Shown piece after piece: positions 44,222 to 52,733 of a stretch of DNA of 64,000 bases; position 1 is the first letter of the stretch, and each line of letters opens with the position of its first letter. Location of the stretch: positions 124,001 through 188,000 of the forward strand of contig NZ_BEWL01000002.1 in NCBI RefSeq assembly GCF_002723915.1, written 5' to 3'. The position numbers and the translations under genes were made by a program. The notes under the pieces are model-generated. The model worked only from the letters and a program-made list of their open reading frames with translations. It was not told the DNA's origin and searched no databases. The DNA comes from Gluconobacter albidus (lineage in GTDB: Bacteria > Pseudomonadota > Alphaproteobacteria > Acetobacterales > Acetobacteraceae).

Positions 44222-44270
44222 AACAGAATGGCTGCGCCATGACAACCCACGCCCACGTGAATGCGGAAGA

Positions 44271-45470
44271 TCAGCGTTGCAGGAGCCGGTTTCGCAGGGC
44301 AGGATCATGGGCATACAGGAACAGCCCATGAATGCCGCGCGTGAGGATGACGTTCAGGGCGTTGAGAATAACGCGCTTTTTTGCTTCTTCGGGTGCAGTG
44401 ATCCCCTTTCGCCCTTGAAAGGCCGCGGTGTCTTCATACCGCTCTGGCCGTACGCCGATCTGGTCGTGTTCTGCGTCGTAAAACAGTGAAGGCCCAAGGA
44501 TGACGCCGGCATAATTCAGGTCGAACCCCTGAATGGTATAGACAGACCCCACCTCGTCAATCGTATCGGGGCGCTCGGCCCAGGGCAGTTTTTCGCTTGG
44601 CAGGGAGCGGTCCCAGCGCAGATGGAAAGCACCTTCGGTGATAAAATGGTCTTCACCATTGAGCGTGTAGGGATAGTCATAGGTCGAGAGCAGACGACAG
44701 AGGCCGTGTTTTGCGTTGCAGTCACGCAGATCCGCGTAAAGCTTCGCACAGTCGTCATAGATCCGCAGATCGAAGCCCGGATCTTGCGGGCGTGGCAGGA
44801 TCCTGCCCTGTCCCAGAGCGTCAATCCACGAACATGTGGCTGCACTGGCCGCAACACGGAACTGGGTTTCGAGATGGAAGGTTTCGGAGGGACGGCCTTT
44901 GCGGAAGCTCTCAAGAAGATCGGTAGACCAGTGGCTCTTGAATTTCAGTACCTGTAACGGATCAAACACGACCACCACGATCCGTGCCCAGCGCAGGAGT
45001 TCCTCCAGATGGTTCTGCTGGGAAAAATGATTGTACCGGTCCGGTCGCGTCAGGAGCAGGTGCGCTTCGTCCACCAGAACGATATCTGCGTGTTTTCCGG
45101 TCTTTGCGGATTTATTGATGAACGTTGTCGGGCGCTCGTAATCGCTTTTGCGCAGGTTTGGCATCGTGGCCGCGATGTTGCGATAGAGCTTGAGCATTTC
45201 CGGATGGTTGACGATCAGCATGTTCCGCAGATCCTTCAGTGGATCGGCAGGTGAGCCGCTCCGCGCCCGGGTCTGGAGCGTATTGAAGATCGCATTCAGG
45301 ACGACGCTTTTTCCTGTGCCTGCCGCGCCTTCAATAATGAAAAGGGCGCTGTCGTCCTTTCGGTGGCGTTCGCAGAATGAAACCACGCGATGCAGCAGAT
45401 CCATCTGTGGTCCGGACAGTGCAAGCTCGGGGGAGAGCTTGCGCGTTGCGGCATTGTCGGAAACGCTCAT
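44271..45470 (-). CDS. DUF2075-family P-loop ATPase
   Basis: A 399-residue protein with helicase-like ATPase motifs. Walker A is FIIEGAAGTGKSVVLNAIF, Walker B is IVLVDEAHLLLTRP, then VVVFDPLQVLKF, and late motifs are SVYTIQGFDLNYAGVILGPS and VILTRGIHGLFLY. This is DUF2075 (superfamily 1 helicase-like). Such proteins are usually linked to DNA or RNA handling, often as stand-alone ATPases with unknown substrates. Its ATG overlaps the YbaK gene stop by four bases (ATGA), so the two are translated together. Confidence 0.88.
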   Translation of the reverse strand: MSVSDNAATRKLSPELALSGPQMDLLHRVVSFCERHRKDDSALFIIEGAAGTGKSVVLNAIFNTLQTRARSGSPADPLKDLRNMLIVNHPEMLKLYRNIAATMPNLRKSDYERPTTFINKSAKTGKHADIVLVDEAHLLLTRPDRYNHFSQQNHLEELLRWARIVVVVFDPLQVLKFKSHWSTDLLESFRKGRPSETFHLETQFRVAASAATCSWIDALGQGRILPRPQDPGFDLRIYDDCAKLYADLRDCNAKHGLCRLLSTYDYPYTLNGEDHFITEGAFHLRWDRSLPSEKLPWAERPDTIDEVGSVYTIQGFDLNYAGVILGPSLFYDAEHDQIGVRPERYEDTAAFQGRKGITAPEEAKKRVILNALNVILTRGIHGLFLYAHDPALRNRLLQR

Positions 45471-45955
45471 GGGGCTCGGTCTGCGGCGATATCGGCAACC
45501 GTGGCATCCGTGGCGCGCTGCGCATCCGCGGGCGTGATCCGCACGACCAACCCCTGACCGCCCGCATTGATATAGACATGCGCACGCGGCATTGCGTCCT
45601 GTGACAGGACGACCGGGATCGGCGTTTTCGATCCGAACGGGCTGGTTCCGCCGGACTCGAAGCCGGTTAGATCATGCGCCTTTTCAGGGCTCATCATGCG
45701 GGCATTGCGCCCGTCGAACAGGGCGGCGACCTTCTTGAGATTCATGCGCTGATGCGCAGGGGCCACGACGCAGACCGCCTGTTTCTTGTCCACTTCGACA
45801 ACCAGCGTCTTGAGCACGTCTTCAGGTGGCACGCCGATCGCATCCGCAGCCTGCATTCCGATCAGGCCGCCATTAGGGGCATAGTCATAATCATGAATGC
45901 TGAAGGGAATGTTCCGGGCCATCAGGAAAACGGTTGCGGCTGTTTCTCGGGTCAT
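45467..45955 (-). CDS. ybaK: YbaK/EbsC-family aminoacyl-tRNA deacylase
   Basis: A 162-residue editing protein. The conserved KTLVVEVDKKQAVCVVAPAH contains the Lys that contacts the substrate, and LTGFESGGTSPFGSKTPIPV is the GxxxGGxSPxG loop of YbaK-type Cys-tRNA(Pro) deacylases. It hydrolyses misacylated tRNA in trans. I take ATG 45955 behind GGAG; an earlier frame runs to 46012. The downstream DUF2075 gene overlaps its stop. Confidence 0.92.
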   Translation of the reverse strand: MTRETAATVFLMARNIPFSIHDYDYAPNGGLIGMQAADAIGVPPEDVLKTLVVEVDKKQAVCVVAPAHQRMNLKKVAALFDGRNARMMSPEKAHDLTGFESGGTSPFGSKTPIPVVLSQDAMPRAHVYINAGGQGLVVRITPADAQRATDATVADIAADRAP

Positions 45956-46182
45956 GTGCGTGCTCCGTTTCCAGAAGCAGGCCATATACGCCGGGCGGCT
46001 GAATTCCAGCAAAAATCAGCGAGGCCATCCCGGGTGGGACCTGCAGTATCGTGTTGCCTGTATGGGCGCGCGGAGGCGGGTTGGCAACATGACGGATGCT
46101 GGAAAGAGGCGGCCCGTTCTGCGCTAGGCTGACCCGGAGTTGCGAGATGTATCGTTATTCATGAGACACATGACGTTTTTTT

Positions 46183-46197
46183 CGTTATTGTTTAACG
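46183..46197. promoter_or_regulatory. CGTTA-N5-TAACG operator
   Basis: A perfect 5-bp inverted repeat with a 5-base centre, extended by TTCGTTA on the left. It resembles DeoR/GlpR-type sites. It lies about 85 bases before the isomerase gene, which is co-transcribed with a DeoR regulator, so autoregulation is likely. Confidence 0.6.
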
Positions 46198-46279
46198 CTA
46201 AAGAGATTGCTGGCCGCTCTGGGGGCGGGAGAGTCGTCGTGACGATTCAGCAGGTCGGAAAGCTGTCGGGAGAGGCATT

Positions 46280-47068
46280 GTGAGTCAGAAAAGCATCTGG
46301 ATCGGGACGAACTGGAAAATGAACAAGGGGCCGGCCGCAGCCATTGCGGACGCCCGGGCCCTCGCGTTTTTTCGGCCCCCCGAAGGCGTCCGGTGTTTTC
46401 TGGCCCCGCCCGCCACGTCTCTGCGGGATGTGGGAGCGGTCCTTCAGGACAGTCCCCTGATGGTTGGCGCGCAGAACATGTACTGGGAAGAGAACGGGGC
46501 GTGGACGGGCGAAATTTCCGCGCCGATGATCGCTGAATGCGGTGCGTCCATTGTTGTATTGGGGCATTCGGAGCGTCGGCTGCACTTCGGGGAGACGGAC
46601 TGGACGGTCAATCTGAAGGTCCGCGCAGCGCTCCGGCATGGTCTGCGTCCCCTGATCTGCATTGGCGATACGCTGGACGAATATGAATTCGGCGTTTCGC
46701 AGGAGACTCTGGCGCGGCAGACGAAAATCGCGCTGCACGGGGTTTCACAGGAAGACCTTGAACGGGTTCTGGTGGTCTATGAGCCCGTCTGGGCCATTGG
46801 AGCGGCAGGCCGTCCCGCCGAACCGGCTTTCGTCTCGCAGATCCATACGACGCTGCGCGGCGTCGTGCAGGGGATCGTGGGTCAGGGCAGCTCCGTGCGG
46901 ATTCCGCTGCTTTATGGCGGGAGCGTTTCGCGGGGCAATATCCGCGATTATGTGGCCCTGCCGGATGTGGATGGCGTGCTGATTGGCCGGGCAGGCTGGG
47001 ATCCTGCGGATTTTATGGATCTGGTCGAGAGTGTGCGTGACGTGGTGTCTCCGAAGGTTCCTGCATGA
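46280..47068 (+). CDS. Triosephosphate isomerase-family protein, tetrulose-phosphate-isomerase-like
   Basis: A 262-residue TIM-barrel isomerase starting at GTG 46280. The catalytic Lys (WIGTNWKMNKG), His (VLGHSERRLHFGETD) and Glu (YEPVWAIG) are all present. However, the phrases WIGTNWKMNKG and AQNMYWEENGAWTGEISAPM, and loop 6 as AIGAAGRPAEPAF instead of the usual AIGTGKTA, look like EryH/LerI enzymes that isomerise erythrulose phosphate. A DeoR regulator overlaps its end, as in polyol operons. It may be the cell's glycolytic triosephosphate isomerase or a tetrulose-phosphate enzyme; both remain possible. Confidence 0.88.
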   Translation: MSQKSIWIGTNWKMNKGPAAAIADARALAFFRPPEGVRCFLAPPATSLRDVGAVLQDSPLMVGAQNMYWEENGAWTGEISAPMIAECGASIVVLGHSERRLHFGETDWTVNLKVRAALRHGLRPLICIGDTLDEYEFGVSQETLARQTKIALHGVSQEDLERVLVVYEPVWAIGAAGRPAEPAFVSQIHTTLRGVVQGIVGQGSSVRIPLLYGGSVSRGNIRDYVALPDVDGVLIGRAGWDPADFMDLVESVRDVVSPKVPA

Positions 47069-47886
47069 TGAATGCCCTGCTTACGGAAGGGCAGGCACTG
47101 TCCGGCCGCCGGCGCGGGATCCTTGATTATGTCACCGAACATGGCGTGGTGCCGGTCGCGGACCTGCTGAAGCGCTTTTCGCTCAGTCGGGCGTCGATCA
47201 ACCGGGATCTGCTGGTACTCTGCGCGCAGGGGCTGGTGCGGCGGGTCGGCACAGATATTACGGCTCTTCCGAACATCAGCGCAGCGGGCAGCGTGATGTA
47301 TCGAAGAGGACAGGCTGTTGCCGAAAAACAGGCGATTGCGACGCTGGCCGCCTCCATGGTCAGCCAGGGCGACACCATAGCGCTCGATGATTCCACGACT
47401 GCCGGAGCAATGGCAGACAGACTGTCCGACATTGCCGGATTGACAGTCGTGACGAACAGCCGTGGGCTCGTCAGCCGTCTGGGGCCTTGCGAGACGGTCG
47501 GGTTGATTGGTCTCGGGGGGCGTTACAGTCCGACGTTCGACGCCTTTGTGGGCAGGATCTGCGAACAGGCCGTGAGGTCCATGCGGATCAACACGGCATT
47601 CGTGTCGGCAGCGGCAGTCTCTGGAATGGCGGTCTATCATCAGGTCGAGGACATCATCCAGGCCAAGCGTGCCCTTATGGACGTTGCGGATTGCCGCGTT
47701 CTGCTGGCGGACAGCCGGAAGTTCGACACTTCGGCCATGAACCGGCTGGCGCTCCTGTCCGAATTTGATGTCGTGATTACCGATGACGGGATTGATCCCG
47801 TCCGCGCCGGGCTTTTGCGGGATGCAGGCATAGCCCTGAAGATTGCGGACGTGCCCCGTCCCGGTTCCGGAGTTACTCCGGACTGA
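47065..47886 (+). CDS. DeoR-family transcriptional regulator
   Basis: A 273-residue repressor with the DeoR layout: N-terminal winged helix (VADLLKRFSLSRASINRDLL) and a C-terminal sugar-phosphate-binding domain (AIATLAASMVSQGDTIALDD, then GLTVVTNSRGLVSRLGPCE). DeoR proteins sense phosphorylated sugars or polyols. Its start overlaps the isomerase stop by four bases, so it is made together with that enzyme and probably represses the pair through the site at 46183. Its last 14 bases overlap the convergent alpha-E gene. Confidence 0.92.
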   Translation: MMNALLTEGQALSGRRRGILDYVTEHGVVPVADLLKRFSLSRASINRDLLVLCAQGLVRRVGTDITALPNISAAGSVMYRRGQAVAEKQAIATLAASMVSQGDTIALDDSTTAGAMADRLSDIAGLTVVTNSRGLVSRLGPCETVGLIGLGGRYSPTFDAFVGRICEQAVRSMRINTAFVSAAAVSGMAVYHQVEDIIQAKRALMDVADCRVLLADSRKFDTSAMNRLALLSEFDVVITDDGIDPVRAGLLRDAGIALKIADVPRPGSGVTPD

Positions 47887-48907
47887 GGGCCTTCTGCCGC
47901 GTTATGACCGGGGCGGCCGGCCAGAATGTGACGGAGACTTCCGCCTGCAGGGCTGAGAGTTCGTCCTGGATGTAGGTCATATATTCATGCAGTCCGCGGG
48001 AAATGATGTCCTCGGCCGTCTGGTCTTCGAGCGTGGCTCTTAGATTAATGATGCGTTCCTGAAGCGGCCCGCACTGGTGGCGGAGATTGTAGTGTGTGGA
48101 CAGGGCGTTCAGCGTGCTTTCCACCTGCCGCAGATTGAGCATCAGCGACCGCGGAAAGCCCTCGTTCTTGAGCAGAAATCCCACGACATTGGCGGGTGTG
48201 GTTGTCACGGGCTGGAGGCGGCGGAAGGCGTGATAGGCGGCGGCCGAGCGCAGGACGGACCCCCACTGCGTCAGATCCAGCTGCGAGCCGAAGGTTTCGC
48301 CGCCGGGCAGCAGCGTGTGATAGCGGATGTCGATCAGACGGGTGATCTGGTCGGAACGCTCCAGATATTTCCCCAGCAGATAGAACAGCCATGCCTGATC
48401 GCGGTACAGCGTGCCCTCGGTGACGCCGAAATGCGTCTGGCAGTCCTGTTTAATGCGGTTGCACAGCCCGGACAGGCCATTACGGCGGATGTCGGGCGTT
48501 GAAAGCTCCATCATGCTCTGGGTGAAGATGTTGAGCTGCATCCACATTTCAGTTGAGATCAGCGGGCGCGCCGAACGGGCGTTTTCCCGAACCATGTGCG
48601 CCATGGCGCGGATGGAGGTGGGGTTGGTATTTTCCGTGATGTAGAAGGCGAGGATATTGTCTTCCGTCGCGGGCAGCGCATAGAGGGCGGCATAGCGCTC
48701 CTCATCCGAGTTGATCTGAAGGATGGAATCCCATCCCGGACTGCCGTCGGGATTGCGGACGAAGGCTTCCGTCACTTCCAGAATACGGGCGAGATTCTCG
48801 ATCCGCTCCATATAGCGGGCGAGCCACATCATGCTTTCGCCATAGCGCGACAGCAGCGTGTTAAGATTGGCGAGCATGGCGGGAAAGCGTGTGCCAGTCT
48901 GTGTCAT
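47873..48907 (-). CDS. Alpha-E domain protein (DUF403)
   Basis: A 344-residue, mainly helical protein. NTLLSRYGESMMWLARYMERIENLARILEV is the alpha-E signature, and WLFYLLGKYLERSDQITRLI is the second conserved helix pair. Alpha-E proteins occur with circularly permuted ATP-grasp ligases and transglutaminase-like proteins, and are thought to help in peptide synthesis or modification; the activity is not established. Its ATG overlaps the stop of the ATP-grasp gene by four bases (ATGA), which supports the start at 48907 and translational coupling. Confidence 0.9.
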   Translation of the reverse strand: MTQTGTRFPAMLANLNTLLSRYGESMMWLARYMERIENLARILEVTEAFVRNPDGSPGWDSILQINSDEERYAALYALPATEDNILAFYITENTNPTSIRAMAHMVRENARSARPLISTEMWMQLNIFTQSMMELSTPDIRRNGLSGLCNRIKQDCQTHFGVTEGTLYRDQAWLFYLLGKYLERSDQITRLIDIRYHTLLPGGETFGSQLDLTQWGSVLRSAAAYHAFRRLQPVTTTPANVVGFLLKNEGFPRSLMLNLRQVESTLNALSTHYNLRHQCGPLQERIINLRATLEDQTAEDIISRGLHEYMTYIQDELSALQAEVSVTFWPAAPVITRQKALSPE

Positions 48908-50430
48908 CGGGCCATCACCCAGGTGTCTTTCGAGCCGCCGCCCTGTGAAGAATTAACGACCAGCGAGCCTTTGCGAAGGGCTACGCGGGACAGACCGCCG
49001 GGGAGGACCCATGTGTTTTTCCCCGTCAGTGCAAAGGGTCTCAGATCCACGTGCCGCGCCTCCACGCCGCTGGGACAGAGCGTGGGGGAGACCGAGAGGT
49101 CGATGACGGGCTGGCTGATATAATTGGAGGGATCTTCGAGCAGCTTGGCGCGGAATTCGTCCAGTTCGGTCTGCGTGGCCTGCGAGCCGATCAGCAGACC
49201 ATACCCGCCCGACTCGCCGACGGGCTTGATAACGAGTTTGTCCATGTTGGCGAGCGTGTAGGCCAGTCCCTCCGGCTCGGCGCAGATATGAGTCTGGACG
49301 CTGTCGAGGATCGGGTCTTCGCCAAGATAATAGCGGATGAGACGGGGCATGTAGGCATAGACGGCCTTGTCGTCCGCAACTCCCGTTCCCAGCGCATTGG
49401 CCAAGGTGACATTTCCACGGCGATAGGCCTCTACGAGACCGGGCACGCCGAGCATGCTGTCCGGATTGAACGCCAGCGGGTCCAGATACTCGTCATTGAG
49501 GCGACGATAGATCGAATGGACGGGGCGGAGGCCTGCGACCGTGCGCATGTAGACGCGATGGTTCTCGACGATCAGGTCCCGGCCTTCGACGAGGGGCACG
49601 CCCATCTCGCGGGCCAGAAAGACATGTTCGAAATAGGCGGAATTGTAGATGCCCGGCGAGAACAGGACGACCTGCGGATCGGTCACGCCCTCGGGCGCGA
49701 CCTCGCACAGGGTCTGATGCAGCTTGAGGCCGTATTCCTCAACCGAACGCAGCGGCATGCCTGAGGCAAGGTCGGGCATCAGGCGCAGCATCATGTGCCG
49801 GTTCTCGATGACATAGGAGACGCCCGACGGCGTGCGCGCATTGTCTTCCAGGACCATGAAACGGCCACTGCTGTCGCGGATCAGGTCGGTTCCGTTAATA
49901 TGGACGTAGACGTCCCCCGGAACGCGGACGCCGACCATGGCTTCGCAGTAATTGGGGTTGCCGAGCACCAGACTGGCCGGAATGATGCCGTCCCGCAGGA
50001 CATGACGCTCGTGGTAGATGTCGCGCAGGAACAGGTTGAGGGCCCTGACGCGCTGCTGCACGCCGCGGTCGATATGCTCCCATTCCGAGGCCGTCAGAAC
50101 GCGCGGGATCATATCGAAGGGGAGAATGCGGTCGATCGCTTCGCGGTCGGAATAGACGGTGAAGGTGATGCCCAGTCGATAGAGCTGGGTCTCGGCAGTG
50201 CTGGTGCGATGACGCAGTTCCGACAGATCAAAACCGGCCAGACGGTCGCGCACGGTCCTGAGCGACGACGGCATTTCGTCCGTCCGGCGCATGAGTTCGC
50301 AAAAGAAAACCGGCGTGTCATAGGCGGCGAAAATGCCTGCCGCAGCCTTCGCGGGGGGCAGTGCGGAGAGACTGTTCGTGGAGGGAGTGGTCGCGGAGGG
50401 ATTGGGAGACTGCAAAACCGGCTTGTTCAT
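48904..50430 (-). CDS. Circularly permuted ATP-grasp ligase
   Basis: A 508-residue protein of the circularly permuted ATP-grasp type 2 family (formerly DUF404/DUF407). IPRVLTASEWEHIDRGVQQR and ALNLFLRDIYHERHVLRDGI begin the family core. INGTDLIRDSSGRFMVLEDN, then ARTPSGVSYVIENR, contain likely metal and ATP ligands, and DKLVIKPVGESGGYGLLIGS is the ATP-binding strand with Lys. It would join amino acids or peptides with ATP. The start is ATG 50430 (MNKPVL), with GTG 50442 as an alternative. It is the first gene of a coupled pair and is divergent from the transglutaminase-like gene. Confidence 0.9.
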   Translation of the reverse strand: MNKPVLQSPNPSATTPSTNSLSALPPAKAAAGIFAAYDTPVFFCELMRRTDEMPSSLRTVRDRLAGFDLSELRHRTSTAETQLYRLGITFTVYSDREAIDRILPFDMIPRVLTASEWEHIDRGVQQRVRALNLFLRDIYHERHVLRDGIIPASLVLGNPNYCEAMVGVRVPGDVYVHINGTDLIRDSSGRFMVLEDNARTPSGVSYVIENRHMMLRLMPDLASGMPLRSVEEYGLKLHQTLCEVAPEGVTDPQVVLFSPGIYNSAYFEHVFLAREMGVPLVEGRDLIVENHRVYMRTVAGLRPVHSIYRRLNDEYLDPLAFNPDSMLGVPGLVEAYRRGNVTLANALGTGVADDKAVYAYMPRLIRYYLGEDPILDSVQTHICAEPEGLAYTLANMDKLVIKPVGESGGYGLLIGSQATQTELDEFRAKLLEDPSNYISQPVIDLSVSPTLCPSGVEARHVDLRPFALTGKNTWVLPGGLSRVALRKGSLVVNSSQGGGSKDTWVMAR

Positions 50431-50730
50431 TCTCTGCCTCACACCCTGTTTTTCCCCGACCCTGTGTGCTGAGGGAAAATCCGATCAGCCGTGCCGGTTC
50501 ATTACGATAGTTTATTAACGGAGCAAGATTCCGGCGCTTTGCCAAGCGTGAAATTTGGCGTTTGGACAGATCAGGAAAAGTCTGGTGGAAATTGTTGCGG
50601 TTCCCGACAGGGCTGATAGGGTAATGTTCTGAACTGCCATCAGACCCGGTGGTTGCCGGAGCGGGATGGCCCGAAAATCCTGTGCCTGGAACGCGTTTCT
50701 GAAACTGATTGTCCACAGGGCCTGCCAAGC

Positions 50731-51609
50731 ATGAATTCCCGCGTCATACTGCGCCACCATACCCGATATCAGTATGACCGGCCTGTCTTTCTGGGACGCC
50801 AGACCGTGCGGCTGTGCCCGGTGTCCCGGGTGGAGCCAATTATCCGGAATTATGCGCTCGACGTGTCGCCGGACAATGCGGATGTGCTGTGGCGTCAGGA
50901 TGCGTATGGCAATCGCGTGGCGGAAATCCGGGTTCCGGAGCGTGTGACGGCGTTTGATGTATCGGTCAGCATGGACGTAGATCTGGGCAGCCGGCAGAAT
51001 GCGGCCGAAGGGGTGGAAATGCCGCTCTGTGCGGCCTACCGGGATGTGGATGCGGCTGGGACGCAGGTGTCCCGGTTTGTCGAGGCCTGGCGGGTGGCGG
51101 GTGAGCAGAGGGCCCCATCCGTGGTGGCGGACCTCAACCGTGCCGTGGCGGAGCGTCTGACCTATCAGCGCAGGCTTGAGCCGGGCGTGTGGGCACCGGA
51201 AGAGACGTTGCGGCGGGAAAGCGGTTCATGCCGTGACAGCGCATGGCTTCTGGTGACGGTCCTGCGGCATCTGGGGTTTTCGGCGCGGTTCGTGTCCGGC
51301 TATCTGATCCAGCCGGATGACGCCGAAGGCCTGAGCTGTGACCTGCATGCCTGGGCCGAGGCCTGGATTCCGGAGAGCGGCTGGGTCGGTTTTGACACCA
51401 CGTCCGGGCTCACGGTGGCGCAGCATCACATTCCGCTGGCGGTTGCCGGCCGCCCTGAGGAGGCCGCGCCCATTTCAGGAATGCTCGACCGGTGCCGCGC
51501 GACGTTTGATGTGACGATGCGGGCGGAGCCTTTTCTGTCCGGGAGCGATACCCCGGAACTGGTCATGATCGGGCAACCCGGTGTAATGCGATCCTATGAA
51601 GCTCTTTGA
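50731..51609 (+). CDS. Transglutaminase-like cysteine protease-fold protein
   Basis: A 292-residue protein. The N-terminal domain (ILRHHTRYQYDRPVFLGRQT) is the Bact_transglu_N type, and the C-terminal papain-like core has the full triad: Cys 167 in ESGSCRDSAWLL, His 206 in LHAWAEAWIP and Asp 222 in VGFDTTSG. Such proteins are partners of the permuted ATP-grasp and alpha-E proteins and may cut or transfer the peptide they make. Its last 14 bases overlap the zinc-peptidase gene. The start is the ATG at 50731. Confidence 0.9.
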   Translation: MNSRVILRHHTRYQYDRPVFLGRQTVRLCPVSRVEPIIRNYALDVSPDNADVLWRQDAYGNRVAEIRVPERVTAFDVSVSMDVDLGSRQNAAEGVEMPLCAAYRDVDAAGTQVSRFVEAWRVAGEQRAPSVVADLNRAVAERLTYQRRLEPGVWAPEETLRRESGSCRDSAWLLVTVLRHLGFSARFVSGYLIQPDDAEGLSCDLHAWAEAWIPESGWVGFDTTSGLTVAQHHIPLAVAGRPEEAAPISGMLDRCRATFDVTMRAEPFLSGSDTPELVMIGQPGVMRSYEAL

Positions 51610-52672
51610 GTGCCAGTCCTGCGGACAGATTCTCTTTTTTGAAAACACGGTTTGCGAGCATTGCCGCCATCCGATCGGGTATCTGCCAGAACAGTCGCTG
51701 CTGACTGCGCTGGACCCGGCTGGAGAACGCTTGTGGCGTCCGCTGGAGCCTTCGGCCCGTCAGGAAAGCGTGCTCTACTGCTCCAATCACGACTATGGCG
51801 TCTGCAACTGGTTGACAGAGCCTGATCCCAATAATGGCAGGCCGTTCTGTTTTGCGTGCAGTTTCAACCGTACGATCCCAAGCCTTGATACGGCTGAAAA
51901 CCTTGAGCGGTGGCGGAAAATAGAAGTCGCCAAGCACCGCCTGTTCTACACGCTGCTGCGCCTGAAGCTGCCCATCCGGAATCGGCGGCAGGACCCTGAA
52001 AACGGGCTGGTGTTCGACTTCCTTGATGATGCGCCCGATGGCTCTTCATCCGTCATGACGGGGCACTCCAACGGCGTCATCACTCTTGCGATCCGTGAAG
52101 CCGATGATGCGTCCCGTGAGCGGATGCGGATCGAGATGGGAGAGTATTACCGTACGCTCCTGGGGCATTTCCGGCATGAGATCGGACATTATTATTGGAA
52201 TCTTCTGGTGCGTGATGCCGGAAAACTGGATGAGTGCCGGGCCGTCTTCGGAGATGACAGGGCGGATTACCAGCAGGCGCTTCAGGTCTATTATGACAGC
52301 CCTGCACCGCCCAAATGGCAGGAGAGCCATGTCAGCGTCTATGCGACCTCTCACCCTTGGGAAGATTTTGCGGAAACCTGGGCGCATTACCTGCATATCG
52401 TCTCTACGCTCGAGACTGCGTGTGCCTTCGGAGTCAGCGTGAATCCGCGGCTTGAGGGGATCGGTCATGCTTCTGGTCGGACGCTGGGAGATCCTTATAC
52501 GGAAGCGTCTTTCGAAGACATCATGCAGGCCTGGCTGCCCCTGACCTATGCGGTAAACAGCCTGAACCGCTCGATGGGGCTAGCGGATTTCTATCCGTTC
52601 GTGCTGACGGCAGGAGTCATGCACAAGCTTGCCTTCATCCATCGTCTGATCCGCGGAAGCCAGAGCGCCTGA
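51596..52672 (+). CDS. Zinc-binding metallopeptidase-family protein with zinc ribbon
   Basis: A 358-residue protein. An N-terminal zinc ribbon has Cys 6, 9, 20 and 23 (CQSCG and CEHC), and a second Cys set follows around YCSNHDYGVCNW and FCFACSF. The central HFRHEIGHYYWNLLVRD contains HExxH (His 194, Glu 195, His 198), and EDFAETWAHYLHIVST supplies a third ligand. This is the DUF2248-type zinc peptidase family. It overlaps the transglutaminase-like gene by 14 bases and so belongs to the ATP-grasp/alpha-E group. Confidence 0.88.
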   Translation: MKLFECQSCGQILFFENTVCEHCRHPIGYLPEQSLLTALDPAGERLWRPLEPSARQESVLYCSNHDYGVCNWLTEPDPNNGRPFCFACSFNRTIPSLDTAENLERWRKIEVAKHRLFYTLLRLKLPIRNRRQDPENGLVFDFLDDAPDGSSSVMTGHSNGVITLAIREADDASRERMRIEMGEYYRTLLGHFRHEIGHYYWNLLVRDAGKLDECRAVFGDDRADYQQALQVYYDSPAPPKWQESHVSVYATSHPWEDFAETWAHYLHIVSTLETACAFGVSVNPRLEGIGHASGRTLGDPYTEASFEDIMQAWLPLTYAVNSLNRSMGLADFYPFVLTAGVMHKLAFIHRLIRGSQSA

Positions 52673-52733
52673 GTTCCGGGAAAACTCTACGGAACGGTTT
52701 TGCACGTCATGATGTAAGGGGGCCTGCTTCTCC

